From Solwaraspora sp. WMMD1047 (GTDB taxonomy: Bacteria; Actinomycetota; Actinomycetes; Mycobacteriales; Micromonosporaceae), in the NCBI RefSeq assembly GCF_029626155.1, contig NZ_JARUBL010000001.1:2170001-2234000 (forward strand): a stretch of DNA of 64,000 nucleotides, read 5' to 3'. This document shows, in pieces, positions 45,603-55,608 of the stretch; position 1 is the first letter of the stretch; each line of letters starts with the position of its first letter. The translations under genes were made by a program, and so were the position numbers. The notes below the pieces were generated by a model. It saw only the letters and a program-made list of their open reading frames with translations, searched no databases and was not told the origin of the DNA.

Positions 45603-46811
45603 ATGACGCAGGGTGCCCGCGGATCGACCCGCCGGCAGGTGCTCATCGTGGTCGCGCTGGCGCTGGTGGTGGCGGCCTTCCTCGCGGTGGCCGCGGTCGG
45701 GCACGGGTTCTTCGACCTCAAGATCTACTACGGCGCGTTGCGGCACTGGGCGCACGACGGCGGCCAGCTCTACGACTGGCTCAAGCCCGCCAGCAAGTAC
45801 GGCTTCACCTATCCGCCGTTCGCCGCCCTGCTGATGCTGCCGCTGGCCTACCTGCCCTGGCCGGTGGCGATGGTGCTGAGCGTCACCACGACCGTGCTGG
45901 CCAGCGCGCTGGTGATCTGGTGGTTCGTCGATCCGGTGGCCCGCCGGCAGGGCTGGACCCGCTGGTTCGCCCTGGCCGTGGCGCTCTGCCTGGCGGCGGC
46001 CTTCGAACCGATGCGCGAGACGGTCGACTTCGGCCAGGTCAACATGCTGCTGCTCTTCCTGGTCGCGGTCGACCTGCTGTGGCTGGTCGGCCGGGGCAGC
46101 CGGTGGGGTGGCGTCGGCATCGGGCTGGCCACCGCGATCAAGCTGACCCCCGGGATCTTCCTGGTCTACCTGCTGGTCACCGGCCGGTGGCGGGCCGCGC
46201 TGGTGGCCAGCGGGACGGCCGCCGCCGCGACGCTGCTCGCCGGCGCGCTGGCCCCGGACGCCTCCCGCGAGTTCTGGACCGCCGCGCTCTGGGACACCGA
46301 CCGGGTCGGTTCGCTGGCCTTCATCTCCAACCAGTCGCTGCAGGGCGTGGTGGCCAGGCTCAACCCGGCCGAGCCGAACTCCCTGGCCTGGCTCGGGTTG
46401 GTCCTGGTGACCCTCGCCATCTGGGCGGTGCGCAGCCGGGCGGCCGTCCGGGCCGGCGACGAGGCCACCGGCTTCGCCCTGACCGGCGTGGTGGGCTGCC
46501 TGGTCAGCCCGGTCACCTGGGTCCACCACCTGGTCTGGCTGCTGCCCGCGCTGATCCTTCTCATCGACAACGCGTACGCCGCCCCGGCGGGCAGCCGCCG
46601 GCGGCGTGGGCTGCTCACCTTCGCCGTCGTCGGCTACCTGCTGCTGATCAGCCGGCTGGTCTGGATCTGGGAGTGGGGCTCCGACGGCGTGACCGGCTTC
46701 CTGGGCAGCAACGCGTACGTGTGGATCAGCATCGCCCTGCTGGTCGCGCTGCCGATCCGCAGCCGGGTGTCGGACCCCGCGGATAGGGTGCTCGCCGATG
46801 CCCGTACCTGA
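45603..46811 (+). CDS. GT87 polyprenol-phosphate-dependent glycosyltransferase (DUF2029)
   Basis: The 402-residue membrane protein has about ten spans. The FDLKIYYGALRHWAHDGGQLYDW loop after span 1 carries the GT-C catalytic aspartate, and YPPFAALLMLPLAYLP, NMLLLFLV and WVHHLVWLLP are GT87 family segments. Relatives such as PimE transfer mannose from polyprenol-phosphate to phosphatidylinositol mannosides or other envelope glycans. GGGAGG (45591-45596) 6 nt before ATG 45603 sets the start in preference to ATG 45567. Confidence 0.9.
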   Translation: MTQGARGSTRRQVLIVVALALVVAAFLAVAAVGHGFFDLKIYYGALRHWAHDGGQLYDWLKPASKYGFTYPPFAALLMLPLAYLPWPVAMVLSVTTTVLASALVIWWFVDPVARRQGWTRWFALAVALCLAAAFEPMRETVDFGQVNMLLLFLVAVDLLWLVGRGSRWGGVGIGLATAIKLTPGIFLVYLLVTGRWRAALVASGTAAAATLLAGALAPDASREFWTAALWDTDRVGSLAFISNQSLQGVVARLNPAEPNSLAWLGLVLVTLAIWAVRSRAAVRAGDEATGFALTGVVGCLVSPVTWVHHLVWLLPALILLIDNAYAAPAGSRRRRGLLTFAVVGYLLLISRLVWIWEWGSDGVTGFLGSNAYVWISIALLVALPIRSRVSDPADRVLADART

Positions 46812-48024
46812 ATCACTCTCGCTGTCACAGGCCCGCCGGATCACCCTCGCCGCCCAGGGCTTCACCGACCCGGCGCCCGGCGGTGTGCCGACCATGCGGC
46901 ACCTGCGCCGGGTGCTGGGCCGGATCGGGCTGCTCCAGATCGACTCGGTGAACGTGCTGCAGCGTGCCCACTACCTGCCGCTCTACAGCCGGCTCGGCCC
47001 CTACCCGACCGACCTGCTGGACCGGGCGGCCTACCGGCGACCCCGCGAGCTCTTCGAGTACTGGGGACACGAGGCGTCGTTGATCCCGCTGGACCTGCAC
47101 CCCGCGCTGCGCTGGCGGATGGCGCGCGGCCACGCCTGGGGCGGCGTCGGGCGGATCGCCGCCGAACAGCCGCAACTGGTCGCCTGGGTCCGCGACGAGG
47201 TCCACGCCAACGGCCCACTGACCGCCGCCGAGATCGAACACGACGCCCCCCGCCAGACCGGCAACTGGGGCTGGAACTGGACCGCGGTCAAGACCGCGCT
47301 GGAACACCTCTTCTGGGCCGGTGAGGTCACCGCCGCCAGCCGCACCACCTCCTTCGCCCGCCGCTACGACGTGCCCGAACGGGTGCTGCCGGCGGCCGTA
47401 CTCGACGCTGCGACGCCGAGCACGGCGGACGCCCACCGGCGGTTGGTGGCCGTGGCGGCGCGGGCCCTCGGGGTGGCCGCCGAGCCGGAGCTGCGCGACT
47501 ACTTCCGGCTGCCGGTGGCCGGCGCCCGGACCGCCGTCGCCGAGCTGGTCGAGGCCGGCGAGCTGCGGCCGGTGCGGGTGCAGGGCTGGCGCCAGCCGGC
47601 CTACCTGCACGCCGACGCCCGGCTGCCCCGCTGGGCGCGGGTCAACACCCTGATCAGCCCGTTCGACCCGCTGATCTGGGAACGCGGCCGGACGGAACGG
47701 CTGTTCGACCTCGCGTACCGGATCGAGATCTACGTGCCCGCGCCGCAGCGGGTGCACGGCTACTACGTGCTGCCGTTCCTGCAGGGGGAGCGGTTCACCG
47801 CCCGGGTGGACCTGAAGGCCGACCGGAAGGCCGGCGTCCTGCTGATCCCGGCGGCCTGGGGCGAGCCCGGCGCCGACCCGGTCGGGACCGCCCTCGCGCT
47901 CGCCGCCGAGCTGCGCCGGCTGGCCGGCTGGCTCGGCCTGTCGGCGGTGGCGCCGCCGGCCCGGGGAGACCTGGCCGGACCGCTGACCGCGGCCCTGGCC
48001 GCGAGCCCGGTCGGTGTACCGTGA
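46798..48024 (+). CDS. Winged-helix YcaQ-like DNA glycosylase
   Basis: The 408-residue protein matches the YcaQ/AlkX family (crosslink-repair DNA glycosylase; winged-helix DNA-binding): SLSQARRITLAAQGF, the catalytic-type QxD in LLQIDSVNVL, FEYWGHEASLIP, and NTLISPFDPLIWERGRTERLF near the C-terminus. Family members unhook interstrand crosslinks, including self-resistance forms such as AZL-toxin proteins. The start lies 14 bp inside the GT87 gene. It is translationally linked to the DUF2752 gene that follows. Confidence 0.9.
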   Translation: MPVPESLSLSQARRITLAAQGFTDPAPGGVPTMRHLRRVLGRIGLLQIDSVNVLQRAHYLPLYSRLGPYPTDLLDRAAYRRPRELFEYWGHEASLIPLDLHPALRWRMARGHAWGGVGRIAAEQPQLVAWVRDEVHANGPLTAAEIEHDAPRQTGNWGWNWTAVKTALEHLFWAGEVTAASRTTSFARRYDVPERVLPAAVLDAATPSTADAHRRLVAVAARALGVAAEPELRDYFRLPVAGARTAVAELVEAGELRPVRVQGWRQPAYLHADARLPRWARVNTLISPFDPLIWERGRTERLFDLAYRIEIYVPAPQRVHGYYVLPFLQGERFTARVDLKADRKAGVLLIPAAWGEPGADPVGTALALAAELRRLAGWLGLSAVAPPARGDLAGPLTAALAASPVGVP

Positions 48025-48500
48025 GTCGGGTGGTCGGTTATGACTATCCCGAGCCGGATCGGCTCACCCGCCTGGTCAACCGGGTGCAGGCCCGCGCGCC
48101 CCGCTGGGCGGCGCCGGTCGCCGTGTTGGGCTGCGCCGCCGCCGCGGTCGGCTACACCCTCTACTCCGACCCCACCCGCAGCGCCCCGGACGCCATCTCC
48201 ACCTGCGTGGTGAAGCTGACCACCGGGCTGGACTGCCCGGGCTGCGGCGGCACCCGCGCCGCCTGGTACCTGCTCAACGGCGACCTGCCCGCCGCCGCCC
48301 GGCACCACATCATGTTCGTCTTCGTGCTGCCGTTCCTGCTCTACCTCTACCTCGCCTGGGCCGGCCGGCACCTGTTCGGCTGGCGGCTGCCCGAGCTGCG
48401 GGTGACCCCGACCATGCTCGGGGTCTTCCTCGGCGGCTGGATGGTCTTCTCGGTGCTGCGCAATCTGCCCTGGGCGCCGTTCACCTGGTTCTACGTCTAG
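48021..48500 (+). CDS. DUF2752 membrane protein
   Basis: The 159-residue protein has three membrane spans and the DUF2752 signature LDCPGCGGTRAAWYLLNGDLPAA (key part CPGCGGTRA) between the first two, with two cysteines that could bind a metal or form a disulfide. Function is unknown. The GTG overlaps the YcaQ-like stop by 4 bp (GTGA). Confidence 0.88.
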   Translation: MSRVVGYDYPEPDRLTRLVNRVQARAPRWAAPVAVLGCAAAAVGYTLYSDPTRSAPDAISTCVVKLTTGLDCPGCGGTRAAWYLLNGDLPAAARHHIMFVFVLPFLLYLYLAWAGRHLFGWRLPELRVTPTMLGVFLGGWMVFSVLRNLPWAPFTWFYV

Positions 48501-48516
48501 CCCAGGTCCACTCCGG

Positions 48517-48545
48517 TTGCCCGGGCCGGCGCACGGTCCTAAGGT
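48517..48545 (+). promoter_or_regulatory. Promoter of the Ser/Thr kinase gene
   Basis: TTGCCC (48517-48522) and TAAGGT (48540-48545) are 17 bp apart, giving a start near 48552 and a leader of about 60 nt before the kinase ATG at 48612. Confidence 0.55.
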
Positions 48546-48611
48546 GACCGGGCGCGTACGACTCGTCGTCGGAACGCGTGGGCGGCCGGTGGATGGGGGC
48601 GGACGATCGAG

Positions 48612-50303
48612 ATGGCGGCGCGGCGGGTGCTCGGCGGTCGGTACCGGCTTCAGGACGAGCTCGGCCGCGGCGGGATGGCGGTCGTCTGGCGGGCCCGCGA
48701 CGAGGTGCTGGGGCGGCCGGTGGCGGTCAAGCTCCTCTCCGAACGGCACACCCTCGACCCGCGTTCGCGGCGGCGGATCCGCGACGAGGCCCGCGCGGCG
48801 GCCCTGCTCTCGCATCCCCACATCGCCCAGGTGTACGACTTCGGCGAGTCGATCGAGGACGGTTTCCACGTCCCGTACGTGGTGATGGAGCTGGTCGTCG
48901 GCGAGACGCTGGAGCAGCGTCTGCAGGCCGGCCCGCTGCCGGCCGGCGACGCGTTCCGGATCTGCGCCGAGGTGGCCGCGGCGCTGGCCGCCGCGCACGA
49001 GCACGGGCTGGTGCACCGGGACATCAAGCCGGCCAACGTGATGGTGACCCCGGCCGGGGCGAAGGTGGTGGACTTCGGCATCGCCGCGGCCGTCCGGCCG
49101 GGTGGCCCCCGGGGGGTGGACGCCGAACTGCTCGGCACTCCCGCGTACGTGGCCCCGGAGCGGGTCACCGACGACTCCGTCGAACCGGCGTCCGACGTGT
49201 ACGCCGCCGGGGTGCTGCTCTACCGTCTGCTCGCCGGCCGGGCCCCGTGGAGCGCCGACACCGCCACCCAGATGCTGATGGCGCACGTCTACGTCGAGCC
49301 GGCGCCGCTGCCGCCGCTGCCCGACGTGCCCGCCGAGATCATCGAGCTGTGTAAGCGCTGCCTGCGCAAGGAACCGGCGCACCGACCCACCGCCCGCGAG
49401 ATGGCGGCCATCCTGACCCACGCCGCACCGGCCAGACCGGCACCGGCGGAGCCAGCGCCGGCCGGGTCCGGGCTGGCCGGGTCCGGGCTGGCCGGGTCTG
49501 GGCTGGCCGGGTCCGGGCCGGCCGGGTCCCAGCCGGCCAGCCCGGCGGTGGCCGGACCGCCGGCCGCCGGCGCCGAGCGGGTGCCGGCCGGGGCCGGGCC
49601 GATGCCGGTGGGCGCCGAGCCGGGGCCGGCTGGCGCGAGGCCGATCTCGGCTGGCGCGAGGCCGATCTCGGCTGGCGCGGAGCCGGTGTCGGCGGCGTCG
49701 GGACCGGGCGGCCGGTGGTCGGGCCGGCGGCGGCCGGTGCTGCTGGCCGTGGCCGGCGCGCTGGTGGCCGCCGTCGCCCTCACCCTGGGGCTGTCCAGCC
49801 CGCTCGGCCTCGGCTCCGGCGCGCCGGCCCGGTCGCCGTCGACCGGGGCGGCGCCGGGTCCCAGCGGCCGGCCGGCACCCTCGGCGGGACCGGACCGCCA
49901 GGACGGTCGGTCCGGTCAGGCCGGTCCGGGCGTCGTCCCGCCGCCGGCCGCCGGCGACGCGAGCGTCCCACCGGCCACCGACCGGGGTCCGGCCGTACCG
50001 GATTCCCCACCCGGCACGTCGGCGACCCAGCCGGCGCCGGTCGACTCTCCGCAGCCGCCGCCACCGCCCGCGGAGCGCAGCTTCACGACCGCCGGCGGGA
50101 CGGTCCGGGCGAGCTGCGAGTCGACCGGGCGGGGGCGGCTGCTCTCCTGGTCCGCGGCGCGGACCTACCACGTGGACGCCGTCGCGCCGGGGCCGGCCCG
50201 GACACCCACGGTGGTCTTCCGCAAGGGCAACCAGAACGAGCGGGTGACCATCACCTGTGCCACCGGCACGCCCGAGGCGACCATTGAGACCTACCGCCGG
50301 TGA
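48612..50303 (+). CDS. Membrane-anchored Ser/Thr protein kinase (PknB-like, no PASTA)
   Basis: The 563-residue kinase has a complete Hanks domain (about 10-275): [10 protein letters not shown]40 in VAVKLL, D137 in [12 protein letters not shown] at 154-156 and APE. A juxtamembrane Ala/Gly/Pro region (280-375) carries tandem repeats, one membrane span lies near 380-400, and the outside part is a Pro-rich stalk ending in a 75-residue domain with two cysteines (ASCESTG and TITCATG). PASTA domains are absent, so the sensed ligand is not peptidoglycan by the usual route. A purine-rich GATCGAG precedes the ATG. Confidence 0.93.
   Translation: MAARRVLGGRYRLQDELGRGGMAVVWRARDEVLGRPVAVKLLSERHTLDPRSRRRIRDEARAAALLSHPHIAQVYDFGESIEDGFHVPYVVMELVVGETLEQRLQAGPLPAGDAFRICAEVAAALAAAHEHGLVHRDIKPANVMVTPAGAKVVDFGIAAAVRPGGPRGVDAELLGTPAYVAPERVTDDSVEPASDVYAAGVLLYRLLAGRAPWSADTATQMLMAHVYVEPAPLPPLPDVPAEIIELCKRCLRKEPAHRPTAREMAAILTHAAPARPAPAEPAPAGSGLAGSGLAGSGLAGSGPAGSQPASPAVAGPPAAGAERVPAGAGPMPVGAEPGPAGARPISAGARPISAGAEPVSAASGPGGRWSGRRRPVLLAVAGALVAAVALTLGLSSPLGLGSGAPARSPSTGAAPGPSGRPAPSAGPDRQDGRSGQAGPGVVPPPAAGDASVPPATDRGPAVPDSPPGTSATQPAPVDSPQPPPPPAERSFTTAGGTVRASCESTGRGRLLSWSAARTYHVDAVAPGPARTPTVVFRKGNQNERVTITCATGTPEATIETYRR
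49461..49535 (+). repeat. Five 15-bp repeats in the kinase linker
   Basis: Units like GCCGGGTCCGGGCTG (first two identical) encode AGSGL-type pentapeptides between the kinase domain and the membrane span. Confidence 0.85.
49629..49691 (+). repeat. Three 21-bp repeats in the kinase linker
   Basis: Two identical units (49629-49649, 49650-49670) and one degenerate unit encode AGARPIS-type heptapeptides close to the membrane span. Confidence 0.85.
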
Positions 50304-50316
50304 CCGGGCCGGCGCG

Positions 50317-53300
50317 TCACTCGATCCGGTACGCCCGGAGCACCGTCTGCCGTACCGTGTTGCCCGCCGTGTCGGTCGCCGCCGCCCGCAGCGACACGTA
50401 GCCCGGCGAGTCCGGGTGCCGCAGCTGCACCCGGCCGTCCACGACGGTGGCGACCGTCCAGTTGGCCCCGTCGTCGTAGGAGACCTCCACCCGCAGTTCG
50501 TCGTTGCCGCCGGCGGGCGAATCCGGTTGCGCCGTCACGGCGATCGGCACGCTCGCGGTGGTTCCCGCCGGGGTGGTGTTGTTGCTGTCCACAGCGGGCG
50601 AGAAGCGCACCGTGGAGAGCGGCAACCGGACCGGTTCGTCCCCCGCCCGGTGTCCGGAGCGGAACGTCCAGGCCACCTCCACCCGGGTCGACAACGTGGC
50701 CGGTCCGGCCCGCTCGGCGACCATCTCCAGCCGGTAGTCCGCCTCCTGCGGCGGCACCGTCAACTCGCCGTGCAGCCCGTCCAGCTCGGCGAACGGCTCG
50801 CCGTCCCGGAACACCGTGATCCGTCCGGTGGCGATCGAGGAGTAGCCGGCCCGGCCCAGGCCGTCGCCGAAGAGCGGGGCCAGCACCGACAGGGTGTCGC
50901 CGCGCCGGGTCACCCACTGGTGCTCGTACGGCGGCGCCGCCACGGTCGGCCCGAACACGCCCCGGCTCCACTGTTCCTGGTACGCCTGACCGGCCCGGTA
51001 CGCCGCCGGCGGCGCCACCGAACTGGTCAGGTACTTCCGCTGATCGCCGGTGCCGGTGATCTCGTCGAAGGACCGGAACCAGCGGGCCCGGCCGTCCACG
51101 TTGTAGTACTCGGTGCGCTCCGACGGCAGGGCGACCGGCACCGGGTGGGCGAACCCGCCGAGCACGGACTCCGGCAGCACCGCCCAGGAGAGCTTCTGAC
51201 CGGTGCTGCCGCTGGTCTCCTGGGCGTGGTTGGCGCGGACGGTGGCCAGCTCGGCGGGGGACACCTGCCGGGTGAAGCCGGTGCCCATCCGATCCTCGGT
51301 GAGCCAGCAGAGCAGGTACGCGAAGGACCGGTCGGCGGCCTCCGTCGGGGTGAAGGTCGCGCTGACCCGGGAGACGAAACCGGGCGCGGCGACATCCGGG
51401 CCGACCCGCCCCAGGTAGGCGGCGTCGAAGGTCCGCCCCAGGGCGCCCACCTCGACGGTCCGGCCCTGGGCCGAGACGGTGCTCGCCACCTCCGCGAAGA
51501 CCTGCTCGGCGTCGGTGCGGCCGATGCCGACCGACACCGGCTCGCCGATCCGGCTGTCCAGGACGACGCTGCGGTCGGCGGTGACCGTCAACTCCGGCTG
51601 GGCCAGCATCGTGTTGGTGTAGCCGTCCCCCTCCGGGCTGGTGATCGAGCTGAGCACCGCGTACCGGCCCTTGGGTAGGCGGGTGGTGACGGTGCCGTCG
51701 TCGCTGGCGGCCAGGCTGCGGCCCAACTCGCCGTCCCAGCTCGCCAGCAGGCTCACGTAGCCGGCGGTGGCCGCGCCGTCGCGGCCCAGATGCCGGACGG
51801 TCACGTCGTAGCTCTCCACCTCGCGGTCGATCGCGAGCGGGGTCACCACGGCCGGGTCGTCGGCGCCGGCGCCCCCACCGGCGGTCGGCACGGCGACCAC
51901 CTGGCCGGTCAGCTGTCCCTCCGGGCCGTCGACCCGGGTGTCGGCGGTGACCGTCACCTCCACGGCGGCGCCGGCCGGCAGGGTCACCGTGGCCGGCTCC
52001 ACCGTGAACATCGCCGCCGGGACCGCCGCGCCGTCCGGCCCGGCGGCCCGCACCGAGAGGTCCACGGTGACCGCCGCGTCGCCGTGGTTGCGGTAGACCA
52101 CCTTGCGGGTGGTCGGGGCGTCGTCGCCGTGCGGCCACAACTGCCGGCCGAAGCTGAGGCTGGCCGGCTCGGCGACGACGGACTGGGCGATGGCGCGGGC
52201 GACGTCGAGTCCGCCGGCGCCCTGCGCGAAGACGTCGAGTCGTGGGTCGGGTCGGGCCGCCGCCATCAGGGTGGACTTGAGCCGGCCGGCCGACCAGTCG
52301 GGATGCCGCTGGGCGAGCAGCGCGGCCGCCCCGGCGACGTGCGGCGCCGCCATCGAGGTCCCGGAGAGCGCTGTGGTGACCTGGCCCGGTTCGCCCAGCC
52401 CGGAGTCGGCGCCCCGGGCGGCGACGATGTCGACCCCGGGCGCGGTCAGGTCCGGCTTGATCGCGCCGTCGGTGGCTCGCGGTCCGCGGCTGGAGAAGGT
52501 GGCCAGTTCGCCGTTCTTGGTCACCGCCCCGACGGCGAGCGCGGCGTCGGCGCTGGCCGGGGAGCCGATGGTGCCGGGGCCGGGGATGTTGCCGGCGGCC
52601 GCGACGAAGAGCGTGCCGTGCGCGGCGGTCAGCGACTGCACCGCCTGCTCGACCGGGTCGGCCTCGGGGGTGTCCGGGCCGCCGAGGCTCAGGTTGACCA
52701 CCGCGGCGCCCTGTTCGGCGGCCCACTGCATGCCGGCGAGGATCCACGACTCGGCGCAGCCGCCGTCGACGCAGACCTTGCCGTCGAGCAGTTCGGCGCC
52801 GGGTGCGACGCCGGGGGAGCCGCCCGCCCCGGTGCCGGCCACGGTGGAGGCGACGTGGGTGCCGTGGCCGGTGCGGTCCCGGTCGTCCTCGGCGCCCTCG
52901 GTGAAGTTCCGCCGGCCGGCCACCCGACCGGCCAGGTCGGGGTGGTCGGCGTCGATTCCGCTGTCCAGGACGGCGACGGTGACACCGGTGCCGTCCAGGC
53001 CGGCGGCCCAGGCGGCCGGGGCGCCGACGGCCGGCACGCTGTCGGCGAGGGCGGGCCGGCGCAGGCCGTCCAGCCAGACGGTCTCCAGGCCGGTACCGAG
53101 GGTGCGGCCGGCCGGATCCGGGGTGGTCAGGGCCGTCCAGAAGCCGGTCAGGTCGGTGGCGGTGACGGTGGCGGCGAAGCCGTCGACGGCCGGCAGGTCC
53201 CGGGTGATCCGGGCGCCGGCCGCGGTCACGTTCTCCCGGGCCATCGTGCGGGCGTCGGTCTCGCTGTAGGTGACCAGGATCGGCAGGTCGGGCCGCCGGT

Positions 53301-53691
53301 CGTAGCCGAAGTCGAGCAGCGCGGTGACGTCGAAGAGCCGCTCGTCGAGTTGCCCGGCCCGCAGCGCGGGCAGCGCGTCGGCCGGCAGCACCTGCAGGCG
53401 TTCGCCGAGGCGCCGGGTCACGAAGCGGACGTCGGCCCGGCCGGCGGCGGGCCGGACGGCGGGCACGCCAGCGCTGTTGACGCTCACCCGGTCGCCGGTG
53501 AGCAGGGTGACGGTCCGGGTCCCGGCGGCGTCGTGGCCGGCCGGTGCGCCGGCCGCCACGGCGCTGGTGGCACCTGCGGCGTTGGTGGTCGCCGCGGCGA
53601 CCCGGGTCGGCTCGCCAGCGATCGGCAGGCCGATAGCGATCAACAGTGCGATAGCCGCTGATCCCGCCTTAAGCCTTCTAAGCGGATGCAT
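50317..53691 (-). CDS. Secreted subtilisin-like serine protease (S8)
   Basis: From ATG 53691 the protein has 1124 residues: a Sec signal peptide with an Ala-rich end near 35, a propeptide region (to about 230), and an S8 domain with the triad D243 (AVLDSGID), H276 (GHGTHVA) and S446 (GTSMAAPH). The remaining 650 residues hold beta-rich repeats, including a COG1572/CARDB-like stretch around [15 protein letters not shown], and a final immunoglobulin-like domain ending VLRAYRIE. This is the large streptomycete-type subtilase architecture. GGGGAGG 6 nt before the ATG sets the start; a longer frame to 53877 is rejected. Likely extracellular nutrient or surface protein cleavage. Confidence 0.93.
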   Translation of the reverse strand: MHPLRRLKAGSAAIALLIAIGLPIAGEPTRVAAATTNAAGATSAVAAGAPAGHDAAGTRTVTLLTGDRVSVNSAGVPAVRPAAGRADVRFVTRRLGERLQVLPADALPALRAGQLDERLFDVTALLDFGYDRRPDLPILVTYSETDARTMARENVTAAGARITRDLPAVDGFAATVTATDLTGFWTALTTPDPAGRTLGTGLETVWLDGLRRPALADSVPAVGAPAAWAAGLDGTGVTVAVLDSGIDADHPDLAGRVAGRRNFTEGAEDDRDRTGHGTHVASTVAGTGAGGSPGVAPGAELLDGKVCVDGGCAESWILAGMQWAAEQGAAVVNLSLGGPDTPEADPVEQAVQSLTAAHGTLFVAAAGNIPGPGTIGSPASADAALAVGAVTKNGELATFSSRGPRATDGAIKPDLTAPGVDIVAARGADSGLGEPGQVTTALSGTSMAAPHVAGAAALLAQRHPDWSAGRLKSTLMAAARPDPRLDVFAQGAGGLDVARAIAQSVVAEPASLSFGRQLWPHGDDAPTTRKVVYRNHGDAAVTVDLSVRAAGPDGAAVPAAMFTVEPATVTLPAGAAVEVTVTADTRVDGPEGQLTGQVVAVPTAGGGAGADDPAVVTPLAIDREVESYDVTVRHLGRDGAATAGYVSLLASWDGELGRSLAASDDGTVTTRLPKGRYAVLSSITSPEGDGYTNTMLAQPELTVTADRSVVLDSRIGEPVSVGIGRTDAEQVFAEVASTVSAQGRTVEVGALGRTFDAAYLGRVGPDVAAPGFVSRVSATFTPTEAADRSFAYLLCWLTEDRMGTGFTRQVSPAELATVRANHAQETSGSTGQKLSWAVLPESVLGGFAHPVPVALPSERTEYYNVDGRARWFRSFDEITGTGDQRKYLTSSVAPPAAYRAGQAYQEQWSRGVFGPTVAAPPYEHQWVTRRGDTLSVLAPLFGDGLGRAGYSSIATGRITVFRDGEPFAELDGLHGELTVPPQEADYRLEMVAERAGPATLSTRVEVAWTFRSGHRAGDEPVRLPLSTVRFSPAVDSNNTTPAGTTASVPIAVTAQPDSPAGGNDELRVEVSYDDGANWTVATVVDGRVQLRHPDSPGYVSLRAAATDTAGNTVRQTVLRAYRIE

Positions 53692-53713
53692 GACGTGCCT
53701 CCCCTTGATCCGG

Positions 53714-53719
53714 TCTATA
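53714..53719 (-). promoter_or_regulatory. Possible -10 of the S8 protease gene
   Basis: TATAGA on the minus strand lies 22 nt before the protease start, in a locally AT-rich stretch. The -35 position (TCGGTC) is poor. Confidence 0.35.
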
Positions 53720-53829
53720 CGGGCAAACGTTATATCGACCGAAGCATATGTCTGTGTCCGTCGGGCCGCACCCCGGCCCGGCGCGGCCGGCGGCGGGCCG
53801 TCGACTGGCGCCGCCGTCGGTCCGGCCAC

Positions 53830-53835
53830 TACAGT
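53830..53835 (+). promoter_or_regulatory. -10 box for leaderless thyX mRNA
   Basis: TACAGT is followed by 7 nt and the thyX ATG, with no ribosome-binding site. Confidence 0.5.
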
Positions 53836-53842
53836 CCCGGGA

Positions 53843-54595
53843 ATGCCGCAGATCGTCCCGCCGCAGGTCAAGGTCATCGCTTGGACGCAGTTCGAGCCGC
53901 CGGAGGACGTGCCCTGGTCGACCGACGCCGACGGCGGGCAGGCATTGGCCGAGTTCGCCGGCCGGGCCTGCTACCAGTCCTGGCGCAAGCCCAACCCGGC
54001 CACCGCCACCAACGCCGGCTACCTGGCCCACATCCTCGAGGTGGGGCATCTCTCGGTGCTCGAACACGGCACCGTCACCTGCTACTTCACCGGGGTGTCC
54101 CGGTCGTTCACGCACGAGCTGATCCGGCACCGGCACTTCTCGTACTCCCAGCTCTCCCAGCGCTACGTGCCGGAGCGGGAGGCCGCGATGGTCGAGCCAG
54201 CCGTCATCGCCGCCGACGACGAGCTGCACAAGCGGTTCGTCGAGGCCACCGACGCGAGCCTGCGGGCCTACAACGAACTGCTGGCCGGGCTGGAGCAGCG
54301 CTTCGCCGACATCGAGAACCCCACCCTGCGCCGCAAGCAGGCCCGGCAGGCGGCCCGGGCGGTGCTGCCCAACGCCACCGAGACCCGGATCGTCGTCACC
54401 GGCAACTACCGGGCCTGGCGGCACTTCATCGGGATGCGGGCGACCGAGCACGCCGACGTGGAGATCCGCGAGGTGGCCATCGAGTGCCTGCGCCAGCTGA
54501 ACCGGGTGGCGCCGAACGTCTTCGCCGACTTCACCATCAGCACCCTCGCCGACGGCACCGAGGTCGCCGCCAGCCCGTACGCCGAAGGCTCCTGA
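53843..54595 (+). CDS. thyX: FAD-dependent thymidylate synthase ThyX
   Basis: ThyX methylates dUMP to dTMP using FAD, NADPH and methylene-tetrahydrofolate. The 250-residue enzyme has the ThyX signature [13 protein letters not shown] (the RHRxxSxxxxR motif), the catalytic-site SVLEH, and late [17 protein letters not shown] 53843 is supported by the -10 box 7 nt upstream. The gene is divergent from the S8 protease and followed by dapA. No thyA is present in the window. Confidence 0.96.
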   Translation: MPQIVPPQVKVIAWTQFEPPEDVPWSTDADGGQALAEFAGRACYQSWRKPNPATATNAGYLAHILEVGHLSVLEHGTVTCYFTGVSRSFTHELIRHRHFSYSQLSQRYVPEREAAMVEPAVIAADDELHKRFVEATDASLRAYNELLAGLEQRFADIENPTLRRKQARQAARAVLPNATETRIVVTGNYRAWRHFIGMRATEHADVEIREVAIECLRQLNRVAPNVFADFTISTLADGTEVAASPYAEGS

Positions 54596-54669
54596 CCGGT
54601 CGTCCGCCGGGGACCGGCGATCCCACCCGGCTCCGCCGGTTCCACGGCAGGCCGACGGCGACCGTCCGC

Positions 54670-54675
54670 TAGGTT
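54670..54675 (+). promoter_or_regulatory. -10 box for leaderless dapA mRNA
   Basis: TAGGTT is followed by 6 nt and the dapA ATG, with no ribosome-binding site. Confidence 0.55.
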
Positions 54676-54681
54676 GTTTGC

Positions 54682-55608
54682 ATGACCCACGACCATCCTG
54701 CCCCTCCCGGGCCGGGGGCGCCGCGCCCCTTCGGGAGCCTGCTCACGGCCATGGTCACGCCGTTCACCCCGGACGGGTCGCTCGACCTCGACGGCGCCGC
54801 CCGGCTCGCCACCCACCTGGTGGACCGGCAGGGTAACGACGCGCTCGTCGTCAACGGCACCACCGGCGAGTCGCCGACCACCACGGACGCCGAGAAGGAG
54901 CGCCTGGTCAGGGCCGTGGTCGAGGCCGTCGGCGACCGGGCCAAGGTGGTCGCCGGGGTCGGCACCAACGACACCCGGCACACCATCGAACTCGCCGCCG
55001 CCGCCGAGAAGGCGGGCGCGGACGGCCTGCTGGTGGTCACCCCGTACTACAACAAGCCCCCGCAGGCGGGCCTGGAACGGCACTTCCGGGCGGTGGCCGA
55101 CGCCACCGGCCTGCCCGTGCTGCTCTACGACATCCCGCACCGCGCCGGCGTGCCGATCGCCACCGAAACGCTGGTCCGGCTCGCCGGACACGAGCGGATC
55201 GTCGGGGTGAAGGACGCCAAGGGCGACCTGGCCGCCACCTCCTGGGTGCTGCGCCGCACCGACCTGGCCTACTACAGCGGCGAGGACGCCCTCACCCTGC
55301 CGATGCTGGCCATCGGCGGGGTCGGCCTGGTCGGCACCTCCACGCACCTCACCGGCGCGCTCACCGCCGAGCTGATCGCCGCGTACGACCGGGGCGACAC
55401 CGCCGCCGCCCTGGCCCTGCACCACAGGCTGCTGCCGCTGTTCACCGGAATCTTCCGGACCCAGGGCACCATCCTGGTCAAGGCCGCGATGACCGCGCTC
55501 GGCCTACCCGCCGGTCCGGTCCGGCCACCCCTCGTCGACGCCACCGACGCGGAGGTCGCGCAGCTGCGCGCCGACTGCGCGGACGCGGGTCTGGAGCTGC
55601 CCGAATGA
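54682..55608 (+). CDS. dapA: 4-hydroxy-tetrahydrodipicolinate synthase
   Basis: DapA condenses pyruvate and aspartate semialdehyde in lysine and diaminopimelate synthesis. The 308-residue TIM barrel has NGTTGES (phosphate/carboxylate loop), the tyrosine motif VTPYYNKPPQ, LYDIPHRAG and the Schiff-base lysine in VGVKDAKGD. The ATG position fits the leaderless -10. Its stop overlaps the rnj ATG (ATGA), an actinobacterial gene pair. Confidence 0.96.
   Translation: MTHDHPAPPGPGAPRPFGSLLTAMVTPFTPDGSLDLDGAARLATHLVDRQGNDALVVNGTTGESPTTTDAEKERLVRAVVEAVGDRAKVVAGVGTNDTRHTIELAAAAEKAGADGLLVVTPYYNKPPQAGLERHFRAVADATGLPVLLYDIPHRAGVPIATETLVRLAGHERIVGVKDAKGDLAATSWVLRRTDLAYYSGEDALTLPMLAIGGVGLVGTSTHLTGALTAELIAAYDRGDTAAALALHHRLLPLFTGIFRTQGTILVKAAMTALGLPAGPVRPPLVDATDAEVAQLRADCADAGLELPE

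Noticed and set aside
53692-53877. Extended S8 protease start at 53877
   Set aside because: The extension runs into thyX, hides the signal peptide and ignores the GGGGAGG before ATG 53691.
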